51,885 nucleotides of DNA. It comes from Pseudomonas sp. AKS31. Lineage in GTDB: Bacteria > Pseudomonadota > Gammaproteobacteria > Pseudomonadales > Pseudomonadaceae. The stretch lies in the NCBI RefSeq assembly GCF_023634765.1, contig NZ_JAMLFX010000012.1, positions 87,954 to 139,838 on the forward strand, written 5' to 3'. Positions 19,919-29,190 of the stretch are shown here, in pieces. The notes under the pieces were generated by a model, which ran no database searches, was not told where the DNA came from, and saw nothing but the letters and a program-made list of their open reading frames with translations. The position numbers and the translations under genes are program-made. The number at the start of each line of letters is the position of its first letter. Within the stretch, counting starts at the first letter, position 1.

Positions 19919-19992
19919 GGCCAACTTGTGCTACTCCTATAGAGCCGCCGCCCCTGTGCCTAACGCCACCATCAGCTCAAGGCCTGTCCACG

Positions 19993-22900
19993 ATGCCGAA
20001 ATCTGTTGACCGAATTCCGCCGATGCCGCGTATTCAGGCGATTGACCCGCGACATTCCGAGCAGAGCTGGGAGAGCGCGCCGCAATTGCTGGCCGCGCTC
20101 AACGGCGCGCGGCTCGGCGCCTGGTATTGGGACATCGAGCGCGGGCAGATCAGTTGGTCGCGTGGCACCCAGGCGTTGTTCGGTTTCGATCCACGGCAAC
20201 CACTGCCGCAAGATCTGGAATATCTCGATCTGTTACCCCCGGAAGACCGGGCCAAGACCGTTCGCGCTTTTCACGCCGTAATTGCCGGCGCGCCGCTGGA
20301 ACAAGCGATGCACCACCGCATCCGCTGGCCCGACGGCAGCCTGCATTGGCTGGAGATCAGCGGCAGTCTGCTGCCGGATAAAAACGGCCGCCCCCGAATG
20401 ATCGGGGTGATTCGTGAAATCACCCACCAGCGCCAGCGCGAGCAGGCCCTGAGCAGTTCGGAGAAACGTTTCGCGACACTTTTTCATCTGTGCCCGAACA
20501 TGGTCTTGCTGACCCGGCAGGAAGACGGCCTCATCAGCGAGGCCAATCAGTATTTTGAAAGCCTGTTTGGCTGGCCGGTACAGAGCGCTATCGGCCGCAC
20601 CACGCTGGAGCTGGGCTTGTGGGTACACCCCGAGCAACGCACAGAGCTGGTGAAAAAGACCAAAGCCAAAGGCGAGCTGATCGCCATGGAAGTGCAGTTT
20701 CGCGCCAGCAACGGGCAGATCCACGACGGTATTCTAAGTGCGCAGAAAGTCGAACTCGAAGGCCAGCCGTATCTGCTCAGCACGTTCCTCGACACCACCG
20801 AACGCAAAGCCGCTGAACTCGCCTTGAAGGACAGCCAGGAACGCCTCGATCTGGCGCTGGATTCAGCGCAGCTCGGCACCTGGGACTGGCACATCCCCAG
20901 CGGCATGCTTTACGGCTCCGCCCGGGCGGCGCAATTGCACGGGCTGGAACCGAAACCGTTTCATGAATCGTTCGAAGAGTTTTTCGAGGGCGTGCCCGGT
21001 GAGGAACGCGACAGCATGCGCGATGCCTACCGCAGCCTGCGCGAAGGCCCGGCGGGCAACTATCAATTGACCTATCGCGTGCAATTGCCGGACGGCAGCT
21101 CACGCTATCTGGAAAGCCGCGCCCGCCTCTACCGTGACGACAACGGCGCCCCGCTGCGCATGGCCGGCACCTTGCTGGACATCACCGACCAGGTCGAGCG
21201 CGAGCAACGGTTGGTGGCTTCGGAAGAGAAGTTCGCCACGCTGTTCCAGGTCAGCCCGGACCCGATTTGCGTCACCCGCCAGGACAGCGGCGAGTTCATT
21301 GAAATCAATAACAGCTTTACCCAGACGTTCGGCTGGAGCGCCGCTGACGTCATCGGTCACACCGCCGAAGAAATCGGCCTGTGGGACGCATCGGCGAAAA
21401 GCCTGCAACGCATTGAACGGGTCATCCGCGAACAGGGCTTGAGCAATGTCGCGATCATCGTCCAGCACAAGGACGGGCAGTCGCTGACTTGCGTCATTTC
21501 CAGCCGGCAAATCAGCGTCGGCGATCAGCCCTGCATCGTCACCACCCTGCGCGATATCACCCAGCAGCAGCGCTCGGAAGCGGCGCTGAAAGCCAGTGAA
21601 GAGAAATTCGCCAAAGCGTTTCACTCCAGCCCCGACGCGATCACCATCACCGAGCGCGACACCGGGCGTTATCTGGAGGTCAACGACGGTTTCTGCCGCC
21701 TCACTGGTTATCGCGCCGAAGAAGTCGTAGGCAAAACCGTGTATCAGGTGGGCATCTGGGCCGAGGAAAAACAGCGCTCGGCGTTACTTGCCGAATTGCA
21801 GATCAAGGGCCGCGTGCACCATCAGGAAATGCTCGGACGCAACAAACGCGGTGAGTTGCTGACGGTGGAAGTGTCGGTCGAACCGATCACCCTCAATGAA
21901 ACCGCGTGCCTGCTGCTGACCGCGCGGGACGTCAGCCTGCTGAAAAACGCCGAAGCACAGATTCGGCATCTGGCTTATCACGACCCGCTGACCAACCTGC
22001 CCAATCGCGCCTTGCTGATGGATCGCCTGAGCCAGCAGATCGCCCTGCTCAAGCGCCACAACCTGCGCGGCGCTTTGCTGTTTCTCGATCTCGATCACTT
22101 CAAGCACATCAACGATTCCCTTGGCCACCCGGTCGGCGACACGGTGCTGAAAATCATCACGGCGCGGCTCGAAGCCAGTGTGCGCATGGAAGACACGGTC
22201 GCGCGCCTCGGTGGTGACGAGTTCGTGGTGCTGCTCAGCGGCCTCGAAGGCTCGCGCAATGAGGTCAGCGCGCAAGTACGTTCGCTCGCCGACACCTTGC
22301 GCGAATTACTCTCGGAGCCGATGTTCCTCGACGGCCAGCGTCTGCAAGTGACCCCGAGCATCGGCGTGGCGTTGATCCCCGATCACGGCTCGACGCCGAC
22401 CGACCTGCTCAAACGCGCCGACATTGCCCTGTACCGGGCCAAGGATTCCGGGCGCAACACCACGCAGATGTATCACAACACCATGCAGAAAGCCGCCAGC
22501 GAACGGCTGCGCATGGAGACCGACTTGCGCCTGGCGCTGTCGCGCGGTGAGTTCAACATGCACTTTCAGCCGCAGGTCGACGCCCGCGACAACAGAATCA
22601 TCGGCGCCGAAGCCCTGGTGCGCTGGAATCACCCGGAGCTGGGCGCGCAGTCACCCACCGAGTTCATCAAGGTGCTGGAAGACAGCGGCCTGATTCTCGA
22701 AGTCGGCACCTGGATCCTCGACGAAGCCTGCAATGCGTTCAAACAACTGATCGCCCTGAAACTGGTCGACCCGCTGAAGTTCAGCCTGTGCGTGAACATC
22801 AGCCCGCGCCAGTTCCGCCAGAACGATTTCGTCGAGCGCATCGAACACAGCATGAGCAGCCATGGTCTGCCCTGCTCGCTGCTGAAACTGGAGATCACCG

Positions 22901-23271
22901 AAGGCATCGTCATCCAGAATCTGGAAGACACCATCAGCAAAATGCGCCGCCTGAAAAAGCTCGGCGTGAGCTTTGCCATGGATGATTTCGGCACCGGTTA
23001 TTCGTCGCTGACTTACCTCAAGCGTCTGCCGGTGGACACGCTGAAAATCGATCAGTCGTTTATCCGTGATGCGACGACCGACCCGAACGATGCCGAGATC
23101 ATCCGCGCGATCGTCGCCATGGCGCGCAGCCTTGAGCTGGAGGTGATTGCCGAGGGCGTGGAAACCCCGGAACAACTGGCGTTTCTGCAAGGGTTGGGCT
23201 GTCATTTGTATCAAGGCTATCTGCACAGTCGACCGGTTGCGCTGGAGGATCTGAAAAAGCTCCTGCCATAA
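19993..23271 (+). CDS. Multi-PAS diguanylate cyclase/phosphodiesterase (5x PAS, GGDEF, EAL)
   Basis: About 1,092 residues from ATG 19993; the frame is open further upstream to 19915. Five PAS/PAC modules run at roughly 30-155, 155-275, 280-410, 410-530 and 535-650. PAS2, 4 and 5 start with the repeated S(E/S)EKFA motif. GGDEF (about 660-820) has an intact GGDEF motif and an RMED inhibitory I-site 5 residues before it. EAL (about 840-1085) has EALVRW, the DDFGTGYSS loop and KIDQSF. Both catalytic domains look active, so it may make or break c-di-GMP. No membrane segment is seen, so it is probably a cytosolic sensor of unknown ligand. Confidence 0.93.
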   Translation: MPKSVDRIPPMPRIQAIDPRHSEQSWESAPQLLAALNGARLGAWYWDIERGQISWSRGTQALFGFDPRQPLPQDLEYLDLLPPEDRAKTVRAFHAVIAGAPLEQAMHHRIRWPDGSLHWLEISGSLLPDKNGRPRMIGVIREITHQRQREQALSSSEKRFATLFHLCPNMVLLTRQEDGLISEANQYFESLFGWPVQSAIGRTTLELGLWVHPEQRTELVKKTKAKGELIAMEVQFRASNGQIHDGILSAQKVELEGQPYLLSTFLDTTERKAAELALKDSQERLDLALDSAQLGTWDWHIPSGMLYGSARAAQLHGLEPKPFHESFEEFFEGVPGEERDSMRDAYRSLREGPAGNYQLTYRVQLPDGSSRYLESRARLYRDDNGAPLRMAGTLLDITDQVEREQRLVASEEKFATLFQVSPDPICVTRQDSGEFIEINNSFTQTFGWSAADVIGHTAEEIGLWDASAKSLQRIERVIREQGLSNVAIIVQHKDGQSLTCVISSRQISVGDQPCIVTTLRDITQQQRSEAALKASEEKFAKAFHSSPDAITITERDTGRYLEVNDGFCRLTGYRAEEVVGKTVYQVGIWAEEKQRSALLAELQIKGRVHHQEMLGRNKRGELLTVEVSVEPITLNETACLLLTARDVSLLKNAEAQIRHLAYHDPLTNLPNRALLMDRLSQQIALLKRHNLRGALLFLDLDHFKHINDSLGHPVGDTVLKIITARLEASVRMEDTVARLGGDEFVVLLSGLEGSRNEVSAQVRSLADTLRELLSEPMFLDGQRLQVTPSIGVALIPDHGSTPTDLLKRADIALYRAKDSGRNTTQMYHNTMQKAASERLRMETDLRLALSRGEFNMHFQPQVDARDNRIIGAEALVRWNHPELGAQSPTEFIKVLEDSGLILEVGTWILDEACNAFKQLIALKLVDPLKFSLCVNISPRQFRQNDFVERIEHSMSSHGLPCSLLKLEITEGIVIQNLEDTISKMRRLKKLGVSFAMDDFGTGYSSLTYLKRLPVDTLKIDQSFIRDATTDPNDAEIIRAIVAMARSLELEVIAEGVETPEQLAFLQGLGCHLYQGYLHSRPVALEDLKKLLP

Positions 23272-23357
23272 CCGGTGCACGTTGCAACAGAAGCGCAATT
23301 GCCACGCTTTGCGCCAACCTGTAGGGTCGCGGTTTTTGCGCCGTTTCGAGATCTGTC

Positions 23358-25049
23358 ATGCAGGATGCAACCCTCCCCCGCCCGGCTCTGCTGGGCATCG
23401 ACCTTGGCACCACCAACAGCCTGATCGCCGTCTGGCAGGACGGTCAGGCCCGACTGATTCCCAACGCCCTGGGCGATGTGCTGACGCCGTCGGTGGTCAG
23501 CCTCGATGAAGACGACACCATTCTGGTCGGCAAAGCCGCCCGCGCCCGCCTGACCACGCACCCGGATCGCACCGCCGCAGCATTCAAGCGCTTCATGGGC
23601 AGCGATAAACAAGTCCAGCTCGGTGCTCGTCAGTTCAGCCCGGAAGAGTTGTCGGCGCTGGTGCTCGGCGCACTCAAGCAGGACGCCGAAGCCTTTCTCG
23701 GCCATAGCGTTTCGGAAGCGGTAATTTCCGTGCCGGCGTATTTCAGCGACGAACAACGCAAACGCACGCTGTTTGCCGCCGAACTGGCCGGGCTCTCGGT
23801 GACACGTCTGATCAACGAGCCGACCGCTGCCGCCATGGCTTACGGGCTGCATGAACAGAAATTCGAACGCACGCTGATCTTCGATCTGGGCGGCGGCACC
23901 TTCGATGTCACGGTGCTGGAATACGCTTTGCCACTGATCGAAGTGCACGCCTCCACCGGCGACAACTTTCTCGGCGGCGAAGACTTCACCGCTGCGCTAT
24001 TGCAGGCCTGCTTGAAACACTGGCAACTGACCCCGGCCATGGTCGATGCGCAAAGCATGGCAACTCTCGGCGATGCGCTGGAGCAACTGAAATGCAAACT
24101 CGCTGAAGGTGTTCAGCCACTGAGCTGGCGCCATGGTGACAAGACGTTCGAATGGTCGCTGGACGAAGCCGCCGCAGTAAGAATCTGGGAGCCGCTGCTG
24201 GCCCGTTTGCGCGCACCGATCGAACAAGCCCTGCGCGATGCCCGCCTCAAGCCGCGCGACCTCGACAGCCTGGTACTGGTCGGCGGCGCCACGCGCATGC
24301 CGGCGGTGCAGCAAATGGTCGCCACGCTGTTCGGGCGCCTGCCTTACCGGCATCTTGATCCGGATACCATTGTGGCGTTGGGCGCGGCGACGCAAGCGGC
24401 GTGCAAAGCGCGTGACGGGGCGGTTGAAGAGTTGATTCTGACGGATGTCTGCCCGTACACGCTGGGGATTGCGACCATGCGTGGCGAAGACATCAAAGGT
24501 GCTTTCTCGCCGATCATCGAACGCAACACCATCATCCCGACCTCAAGGGTGGAGCGCTATTACACCACCCAACCCAAGCAAACAGTGCTGCGCATCGCCG
24601 TCTATCAGGGTGAACGGCCGTGGGTGTGCGACAACATTCTGATTGATGCTTTCGATGTCACGTTGACGCCCACTGAGCACATCCAGGAGCTGGACGTACG
24701 CTTCAGCTATGACATCAACGGTTTGCTCGAAGTCGACGTCACCCTGCTCGAAACCGGTGAACGCCACAGTCACAGCATCGATCGCAGCCCCACCGGTCTG
24801 GACGAGCAAGCGCGTCGCGACAGCCATAACCGCCTGTCCACTCTGAAAGTCCATCCACGCGATGCGCTGCCCAACCGCACACTGCTCGCCCGTTTGGAGC
24901 GGGCATGGATGCAAAGCCTCGGCACGCAACGCGAGCACATTGCCGAATGGCTGCACAACTTCACTACCGTGCTCGCCGGCCAGCAACCCTCGGCGATTGC
25001 CAGCCATCGCGCAGAGCTGAACAAGGCGCTGGATCAACTGCGCCTCTAA
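23358..25049 (+). CDS. hscC: HscC-type specialised Hsp70 chaperone
   Basis: A 563-residue short Hsp70. The nucleotide-binding domain has GIDLGTTNSLIAVW, DLGGGTFDVTVLE and LVGGATRMPAVQ. The substrate-binding beta domain is present (DVCPYTLGI onward) with a short helical tail, matching the approximately 556-residue E. coli HscC and not full DnaK. HscC in E. coli works with the J proteins DjlB/DjlC. Here a J-domain gene is convergent, and the two stop codons overlap by 4 bases. It differs from DnaK in lacking a GrpE-type neighbour and an extended lid. Confidence 0.93.
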   Translation: MQDATLPRPALLGIDLGTTNSLIAVWQDGQARLIPNALGDVLTPSVVSLDEDDTILVGKAARARLTTHPDRTAAAFKRFMGSDKQVQLGARQFSPEELSALVLGALKQDAEAFLGHSVSEAVISVPAYFSDEQRKRTLFAAELAGLSVTRLINEPTAAAMAYGLHEQKFERTLIFDLGGGTFDVTVLEYALPLIEVHASTGDNFLGGEDFTAALLQACLKHWQLTPAMVDAQSMATLGDALEQLKCKLAEGVQPLSWRHGDKTFEWSLDEAAAVRIWEPLLARLRAPIEQALRDARLKPRDLDSLVLVGGATRMPAVQQMVATLFGRLPYRHLDPDTIVALGAATQAACKARDGAVEELILTDVCPYTLGIATMRGEDIKGAFSPIIERNTIIPTSRVERYYTTQPKQTVLRIAVYQGERPWVCDNILIDAFDVTLTPTEHIQELDVRFSYDINGLLEVDVTLLETGERHSHSIDRSPTGLDEQARRDSHNRLSTLKVHPRDALPNRTLLARLERAWMQSLGTQREHIAEWLHNFTTVLAGQQPSAIASHRAELNKALDQLRL

Positions 25050-27742
25050 CCGTTGAGCCGCCGCAAGGCAGCTTGCAGGCCGCCGGACAGCATCTCGCTA
25101 TCGCCGCTGTCCGGCGGCACACCATAGCGGTTGGGCAACTTGTCACCGGGCAATCCGAACAGCACCAATGGCAAAAATGGCAAAACCGGCGTCAGCGCCA
25201 TGAAAATCAGCAGCGTGGGAATGCCCCGGCCCATGTCGTGCAATCGACGAAGAATGGCGCCGAACACCAACAGCACGTCCAGCAACAAGACCAGCATGCC
25301 AGCGCCCGTGGTGCCCGTGAGCAGCCCTGCCACCGGTGTAATCACCAAACACCCCAGCACCTGGCCGATAAAAGCCTTGCGCCCCAACCGCGAGCCGAGA
25401 CGCCAGATCGCTCTCGCCGGTACCGGCTGAACATCGCTTCTCGCCAGCAGCAAACGCTCCGACCAGGACAGCAAGGCGCACAGCGCCAATCGCAGGCCGA
25501 TGCCGTTCTGCGCGTCGTCCTTGCCCTGCTGCAACTGCCGCAAGACTCGGGTTTTCGGCACGCCAGCAGCCCCATAACGAACCAAGCCCTTGAGCGTATC
25601 CAGCGCCTCGTACGCCAGCAATTTGTCGACACCAAAATCCGTCAGCACTTTGCGCGGCGGCCACACCGGTTCGCCCTTGATCAAGCCGTCGCGAAAGCCT
25701 TCGAACCAATCGTCTTCACAACTGATCGCCGCGATTGACTGCAGCAATGCGCGATGCTGCTCAGCACTCAGGCTCGGGTCGTGATAGAGCACGCCCCAGA
25801 ACATCATCAACCCCAGCAAATCGTCGCCGCATGCAGCACGATCGCTTTCGAGGCAGGTGTAAAGCAGGGTATTGGCAGGCAATCGCGCGCTGTCGAGTGC
25901 CTGTTGAACGCTGAACAATTGCTGCACCAACAAACCGTGCACCGGATCATGGCCTTGCAGCCATCCCAGCAAACCGTCGCAATGGCCTTGTTCACGCTGC
26001 AAGCGCCGCAACAGAGGCTGCAGACGACTCAAAGGATGGGCCGGATTGAATGCCAGACGCTCCAGGGACTGCGCATCAATCATGTGTAACCAGCGTTCGG
26101 GTTGTTCCAGCAACGCCAGCAAAAACAACGTCTGGGCATGCCACTCCCACGTCGCCTCCCCCAGCCCGACCGGCGGCAACTGTATACCGCGACGGCTCAA
26201 CTGGAGCATCAAGTCGAGTTCGGACAAGTCACAGTCGTCTTTGACCGCACCCAGCTTGAAGGCTTCTGCGATTCGCTCCAGCGCAGCATCGTTGTAGGGC
26301 CGCAAGCGGCGCAACCATAACCGACAGACCTTGTGCGGCTCACCTTGCGTCAGCACCTGCGGCAATGGCCGCGAGCTTGAATTCGCGTCACTGAAAGCGC
26401 GCATGGCCAGTGCAATCGGAGCCCTGCTCAACCAGCGCAAGTGTTGCTCGGCCTGGTATTTGAATCCGCTCATCACCAGGTTTTCGAGAGCATCGACCGG
26501 CAACGGTGCATCCAGAATCTGCTGCAGCAAAGCCGAATCACCCCGGTGCAGTGCCCAGGCGTGCCGGTACAGATGCAACAGTCGGCTGTCGGCGTTCTCG
26601 CCCAGCAGCTGCGCGAGCAATGGCAGTTCATCACCCGTCATACGCCAATCGACAAAGCTTTGCGCGAGGCTATCAAGCGCTAATCTTGCGACACCCAGCC
26701 AACGGTTCAGCGTCTCGGGATGTTGTGACGGGCTGCCATACACCTGGCCGTCATCGCCGAGATCCTCCGACCAGTCAGAGCAGTCCTCGAGGCGATCAAA
26801 TGCCTGAATCAGCAGAGGTAGAAAAGTCGACTGCCGCTTGGCACACAACTCCAGCAGGCGACTTTCCGCCATTGGATGACGATGTTCGTTCCACAGCCGG
26901 ATCCAGCAAGGCAATGCCTGATCGTCGCGCCCGAGCAGACTGCTCTGACACGCCAGCAGATAAAGCCAGTCGACGTCATCCGGCGCTGCAAGTTGCTGTT
27001 CGACGCAGCACTGCAAAAATATCGGCACGCCGATTCCCGCCTGAGTGAACTGCACCAGCACCCGTTTGAGAAACGCGGCATCATCCGGCAACGGCAGGCA
27101 GGTGTGTCGAGTGGCGAACTCGGCGAACTCATGGAGTGGACGCTGGGTGAAGATGAAGTCGAGACTACGGGCGTACCACAGCGATTCGGTCTGTGCTGCC
27201 TCTGACCATGTGCTCATCAGATCCGTATCGAACGGGTCAGGCGTTTCGATTCGCTGGAGAAAGAATCCCACCTGACGGGCGTCGTCGTACTCCAGATCCA
27301 GCAACTGTTGATCCCAGGCCATGCGTTTGGCTAACAGATTCGCGCAGCGGTACGACAACGGACCGGCGTCAGCCAGTCGGTGGTACAGCCCCCAACTGAG
27401 GTCATCGAGCACCTCCAGCGGCAGTTCATCCAGACTCCGGACAAATGCCTGCCACGCGGCAAAATTGAAGCGGCGAGCGGGATCATCCAGCAGTTCACAG
27501 AAATCCAAGAACGCCTGAGGGACTTCAACGTCCTTGTGCTCTGAGGCTTCGAGCGTTGGTTCGGGCTCTTCTTCCTCTTCCTCACGCGCCAGACGCAGAG
27601 CATTTTCGTAGGCCATGCGCAGCGCCTGAAACCCTTGCGGATCAGTCTCCGGGTGGTGCGCCGGCAAGCGTGCGCGGTAGGCATCGCGAATCAGGCTTTC
27701 GTCAGTGGTAGGCTCGATGCCCAGGCGAATCCAGCAACTCAT
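25046..27742 (-). CDS. Large J-domain protein with HPE motif and C-terminal DUF805-like membrane domain
   Basis: 898 residues. The N-terminal J-like domain (about 1-55) has helices II/III but reads HHPETDP where J proteins have HPD. A Glu-rich linker (about 55-70) follows, then about 700 residues of helical, Leu/Trp-rich sequence of unknown fold. The C-terminal region (about 775-880) has hydrophobic segments and the DUF805 features GRKAFI, RRLHDMGRG and NRYG. It is the likely co-chaperone of the convergent HscC, by analogy with E. coli DjlB/DjlC. It overlaps the upstream DUF1266-like gene by 4 bases (ATGA), so the two are coupled. Confidence 0.85.
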   Translation of the reverse strand: MSCWIRLGIEPTTDESLIRDAYRARLPAHHPETDPQGFQALRMAYENALRLAREEEEEEPEPTLEASEHKDVEVPQAFLDFCELLDDPARRFNFAAWQAFVRSLDELPLEVLDDLSWGLYHRLADAGPLSYRCANLLAKRMAWDQQLLDLEYDDARQVGFFLQRIETPDPFDTDLMSTWSEAAQTESLWYARSLDFIFTQRPLHEFAEFATRHTCLPLPDDAAFLKRVLVQFTQAGIGVPIFLQCCVEQQLAAPDDVDWLYLLACQSSLLGRDDQALPCWIRLWNEHRHPMAESRLLELCAKRQSTFLPLLIQAFDRLEDCSDWSEDLGDDGQVYGSPSQHPETLNRWLGVARLALDSLAQSFVDWRMTGDELPLLAQLLGENADSRLLHLYRHAWALHRGDSALLQQILDAPLPVDALENLVMSGFKYQAEQHLRWLSRAPIALAMRAFSDANSSSRPLPQVLTQGEPHKVCRLWLRRLRPYNDAALERIAEAFKLGAVKDDCDLSELDLMLQLSRRGIQLPPVGLGEATWEWHAQTLFLLALLEQPERWLHMIDAQSLERLAFNPAHPLSRLQPLLRRLQREQGHCDGLLGWLQGHDPVHGLLVQQLFSVQQALDSARLPANTLLYTCLESDRAACGDDLLGLMMFWGVLYHDPSLSAEQHRALLQSIAAISCEDDWFEGFRDGLIKGEPVWPPRKVLTDFGVDKLLAYEALDTLKGLVRYGAAGVPKTRVLRQLQQGKDDAQNGIGLRLALCALLSWSERLLLARSDVQPVPARAIWRLGSRLGRKAFIGQVLGCLVITPVAGLLTGTTGAGMLVLLLDVLLVFGAILRRLHDMGRGIPTLLIFMALTPVLPFLPLVLFGLPGDKLPNRYGVPPDSGDSEMLSGGLQAALRRLNG

Positions 27743-28434
27743 GACCAGTCGAACTCCTTGAGCGATGCCGGACGTGGCGGCGGATCAATTTCCAGGTGCC
27801 ATGGCAAATCAGCCAGAAACCGAGGGATGTTCTCGGCAAGGCCACGGGCAATCCGCACGTTAAGGGCGTTGGCCCCTTGGCGATCCAGTTCGCGCGCCAG
27901 CTCATCGTCACTGGCGCTCAGGCACGACCAAAAGGTTCGGCCCACGACAAAGCCATCGAAGTAAGCCATCCAGCTACCGTAGTGAAATTGCGCTCTGAGG
28001 GCCAAACGACTGTGCAGCCAGTTGCTCTCATCCAGGTCAATCCACTGATTGCGCACGGCGCAACGCAAGAGAAAGCCCATGCGGCCATAGTCCCAGGACA
28101 ATATCCCGCCCGGCCCGCAACTGCCGAAGGTGCGACTGGCAAATTCATGCAGGATGCGTTCACGAGCCGGGAGATCGTCAAGCAAAGCCTGCCATTCACT
28201 CGGCAGGCAACGCTGCCACGCCAGATAGGCCGCGCTGAGGTGTTTGGCATGGCCGTCGTCAGTCATCCGTTCGAGCATGTCGAACAACTGCCCACGGTCA
28301 TCGATACCCCAGCTGTCTTGCAGATCGATGTAGCGATCGTCGCAGAACGCGGGGTCGTCGTAGCTGGCACCGGTATTGATTGCCGCCATTGGCGCAGACA
28401 AAGCGCACAGCCAGCGCTGTTGAATATCGTCCAT
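27739..28434 (-). CDS. DUF1266-like protein coupled to the J-domain gene
   Basis: A 231-residue protein with no signal or membrane segment. The motif SWDYGRMGFLLRCAVRNQW, then W..SRLALRAQFHYGSW and GRTFW near 150-195, fits the DUF1266 pattern. In E. coli YbeR and YbeU, also DUF1266, sit in the hscC-djlBC locus, so the association is conserved across genera. ATG at 28434 is chosen because it follows a GGAG about 10 bases upstream; upstream in-frame sequence runs toward the ibpA terminator. The biochemical function is unknown. Confidence 0.82.
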   Translation of the reverse strand: MDDIQQRWLCALSAPMAAINTGASYDDPAFCDDRYIDLQDSWGIDDRGQLFDMLERMTDDGHAKHLSAAYLAWQRCLPSEWQALLDDLPARERILHEFASRTFGSCGPGGILSWDYGRMGFLLRCAVRNQWIDLDESNWLHSRLALRAQFHYGSWMAYFDGFVVGRTFWSCLSASDDELARELDRQGANALNVRIARGLAENIPRFLADLPWHLEIDPPPRPASLKEFDWS

Positions 28435-28544
28435 GAAAAAAGGCTCCAGGCCGACCGGTGAGGAATGGGGGTCGGCAAAACTGCCGCGGATTGTAGAGAA
28501 ACCACCGCCAGCGGCAAAGTCGAACAGCGGTTTTCTTGCGCGCA

Positions 28545-28575
28545 CAAAAAAGGCCCCGACGTATCGGGGCCTTCA
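28545..28575 (-). terminator. Terminator downstream of ibpA
   Basis: The minus strand reads AAGGCCCCGAtacgTCGGGGCCTTTTTT, a 10-bp stem with a tight loop and a U tract. It isolates the heat-shock gene from the DUF1266 gene. Confidence 0.88.
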
Positions 28576-28622
28576 TTCAGCGGCTCATCGTCTGTTCAGA
28601 CGATTGTGTTGCGGCACATGAC

Positions 28623-29069
28623 TCAGTGCTGCAACGCCGGCTTCTGCGTCCCGTTGATCGGGATGCGTTTGGCTTTCGCCTCTTCCGGGATCACCCGCAG
28701 CAGGTCGATGCTCAGCAGACCGTTGCTCAGATCCGCAGCCTTGATCTCGATGTGATCGGCCAGGCGGAAGGACAGCTTGAAAGCACGTTGGGCGATGCCC
28801 TGGTGCAGGAAGGTCACGCCTTCGTTGGCATCACGCTTGCCGCCACTGATGGTCAGCACACCTTTCTCGACTTGCAGTTCCAGGTCTTCTTCCTGGAAAC
28901 CGGCTGCCGCTACGACAATGCGGTATTGGTCATCACCGTGCTTTTCGACGTTGTAAGGTGGGTAGCTGCTGCCTGGCTCGTTGCGCAGGGCGGTTTCGAA
29001 CAGGTCGTTGAAACGGTCGAAACCTACCGAGGAACGGAACAGTGGCGCGAGGGAAAATGCAGTACTCAT
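28623..29069 (-). CDS. ibpA: Small heat-shock protein, IbpA-type
   Basis: A 148-residue Hsp20 holdase. The N-terminal region MSTAFSLAPLFRSSVGFDRF is IbpA-like. The alpha-crystallin domain spans about 37-125, with AAAGFQEEDLELQVEKG and the LSNGLLSIDL strand. The C-terminal IPI motif (KRIPIN) allows oligomer assembly. Only one ibp gene is present, unlike the ibpAB pair of enterics. Expression should be doubly heat-controlled by the sigma32-type promoter and leader described separately. Confidence 0.96.
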   Translation of the reverse strand: MSTAFSLAPLFRSSVGFDRFNDLFETALRNEPGSSYPPYNVEKHGDDQYRIVVAAAGFQEEDLELQVEKGVLTISGGKRDANEGVTFLHQGIAQRAFKLSFRLADHIEIKAADLSNGLLSIDLLRVIPEEAKAKRIPINGTQKPALQH

Positions 29070-29136
29070 GGTTCAAATCTCCTGAAAACAATCAGCAAGG
29101 TTTTTTGACTCCGCGACCCGAATTCGGCATCGCGTA
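29070..29136 (-). promoter_or_regulatory. ROSE-like RNA thermometer in the ibpA 5' UTR
   Basis: Just before the ibpA ATG the leader reads CTTGCTGATTGTTTTCAGGAG, with the Shine-Dalgarno AGGAG placed to pair with the upstream CTTGCT. This is the layout of ROSE elements, in which a short UYGCU strand masks the ribosome site at low temperature. An upstream stem is suggested by the GCGATGCCGAATTCGGGTCGC segment. Assignment is by motif and gene identity, not by a covariance model. Confidence 0.75.
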
Positions 29137-29140
29137 CCCC

Positions 29141-29170
29141 TTAGATAGGGACCGCTGAAATGATTTCAAG
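29141..29170 (-). promoter_or_regulatory. sigma32 (RpoH) promoter of ibpA
   Basis: The minus strand has CTTGAAA (29164-29170), a 13-base spacer, then CCCTATCT (29143-29150). This matches the RpoH consensus CTTGAAA-N11-16-CCCATNT closely and puts the transcription start about 65 bases before the ibpA ATG. Confidence 0.85.
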
Positions 29171-29190
29171 AGATTATTTGCAGATTTTTT

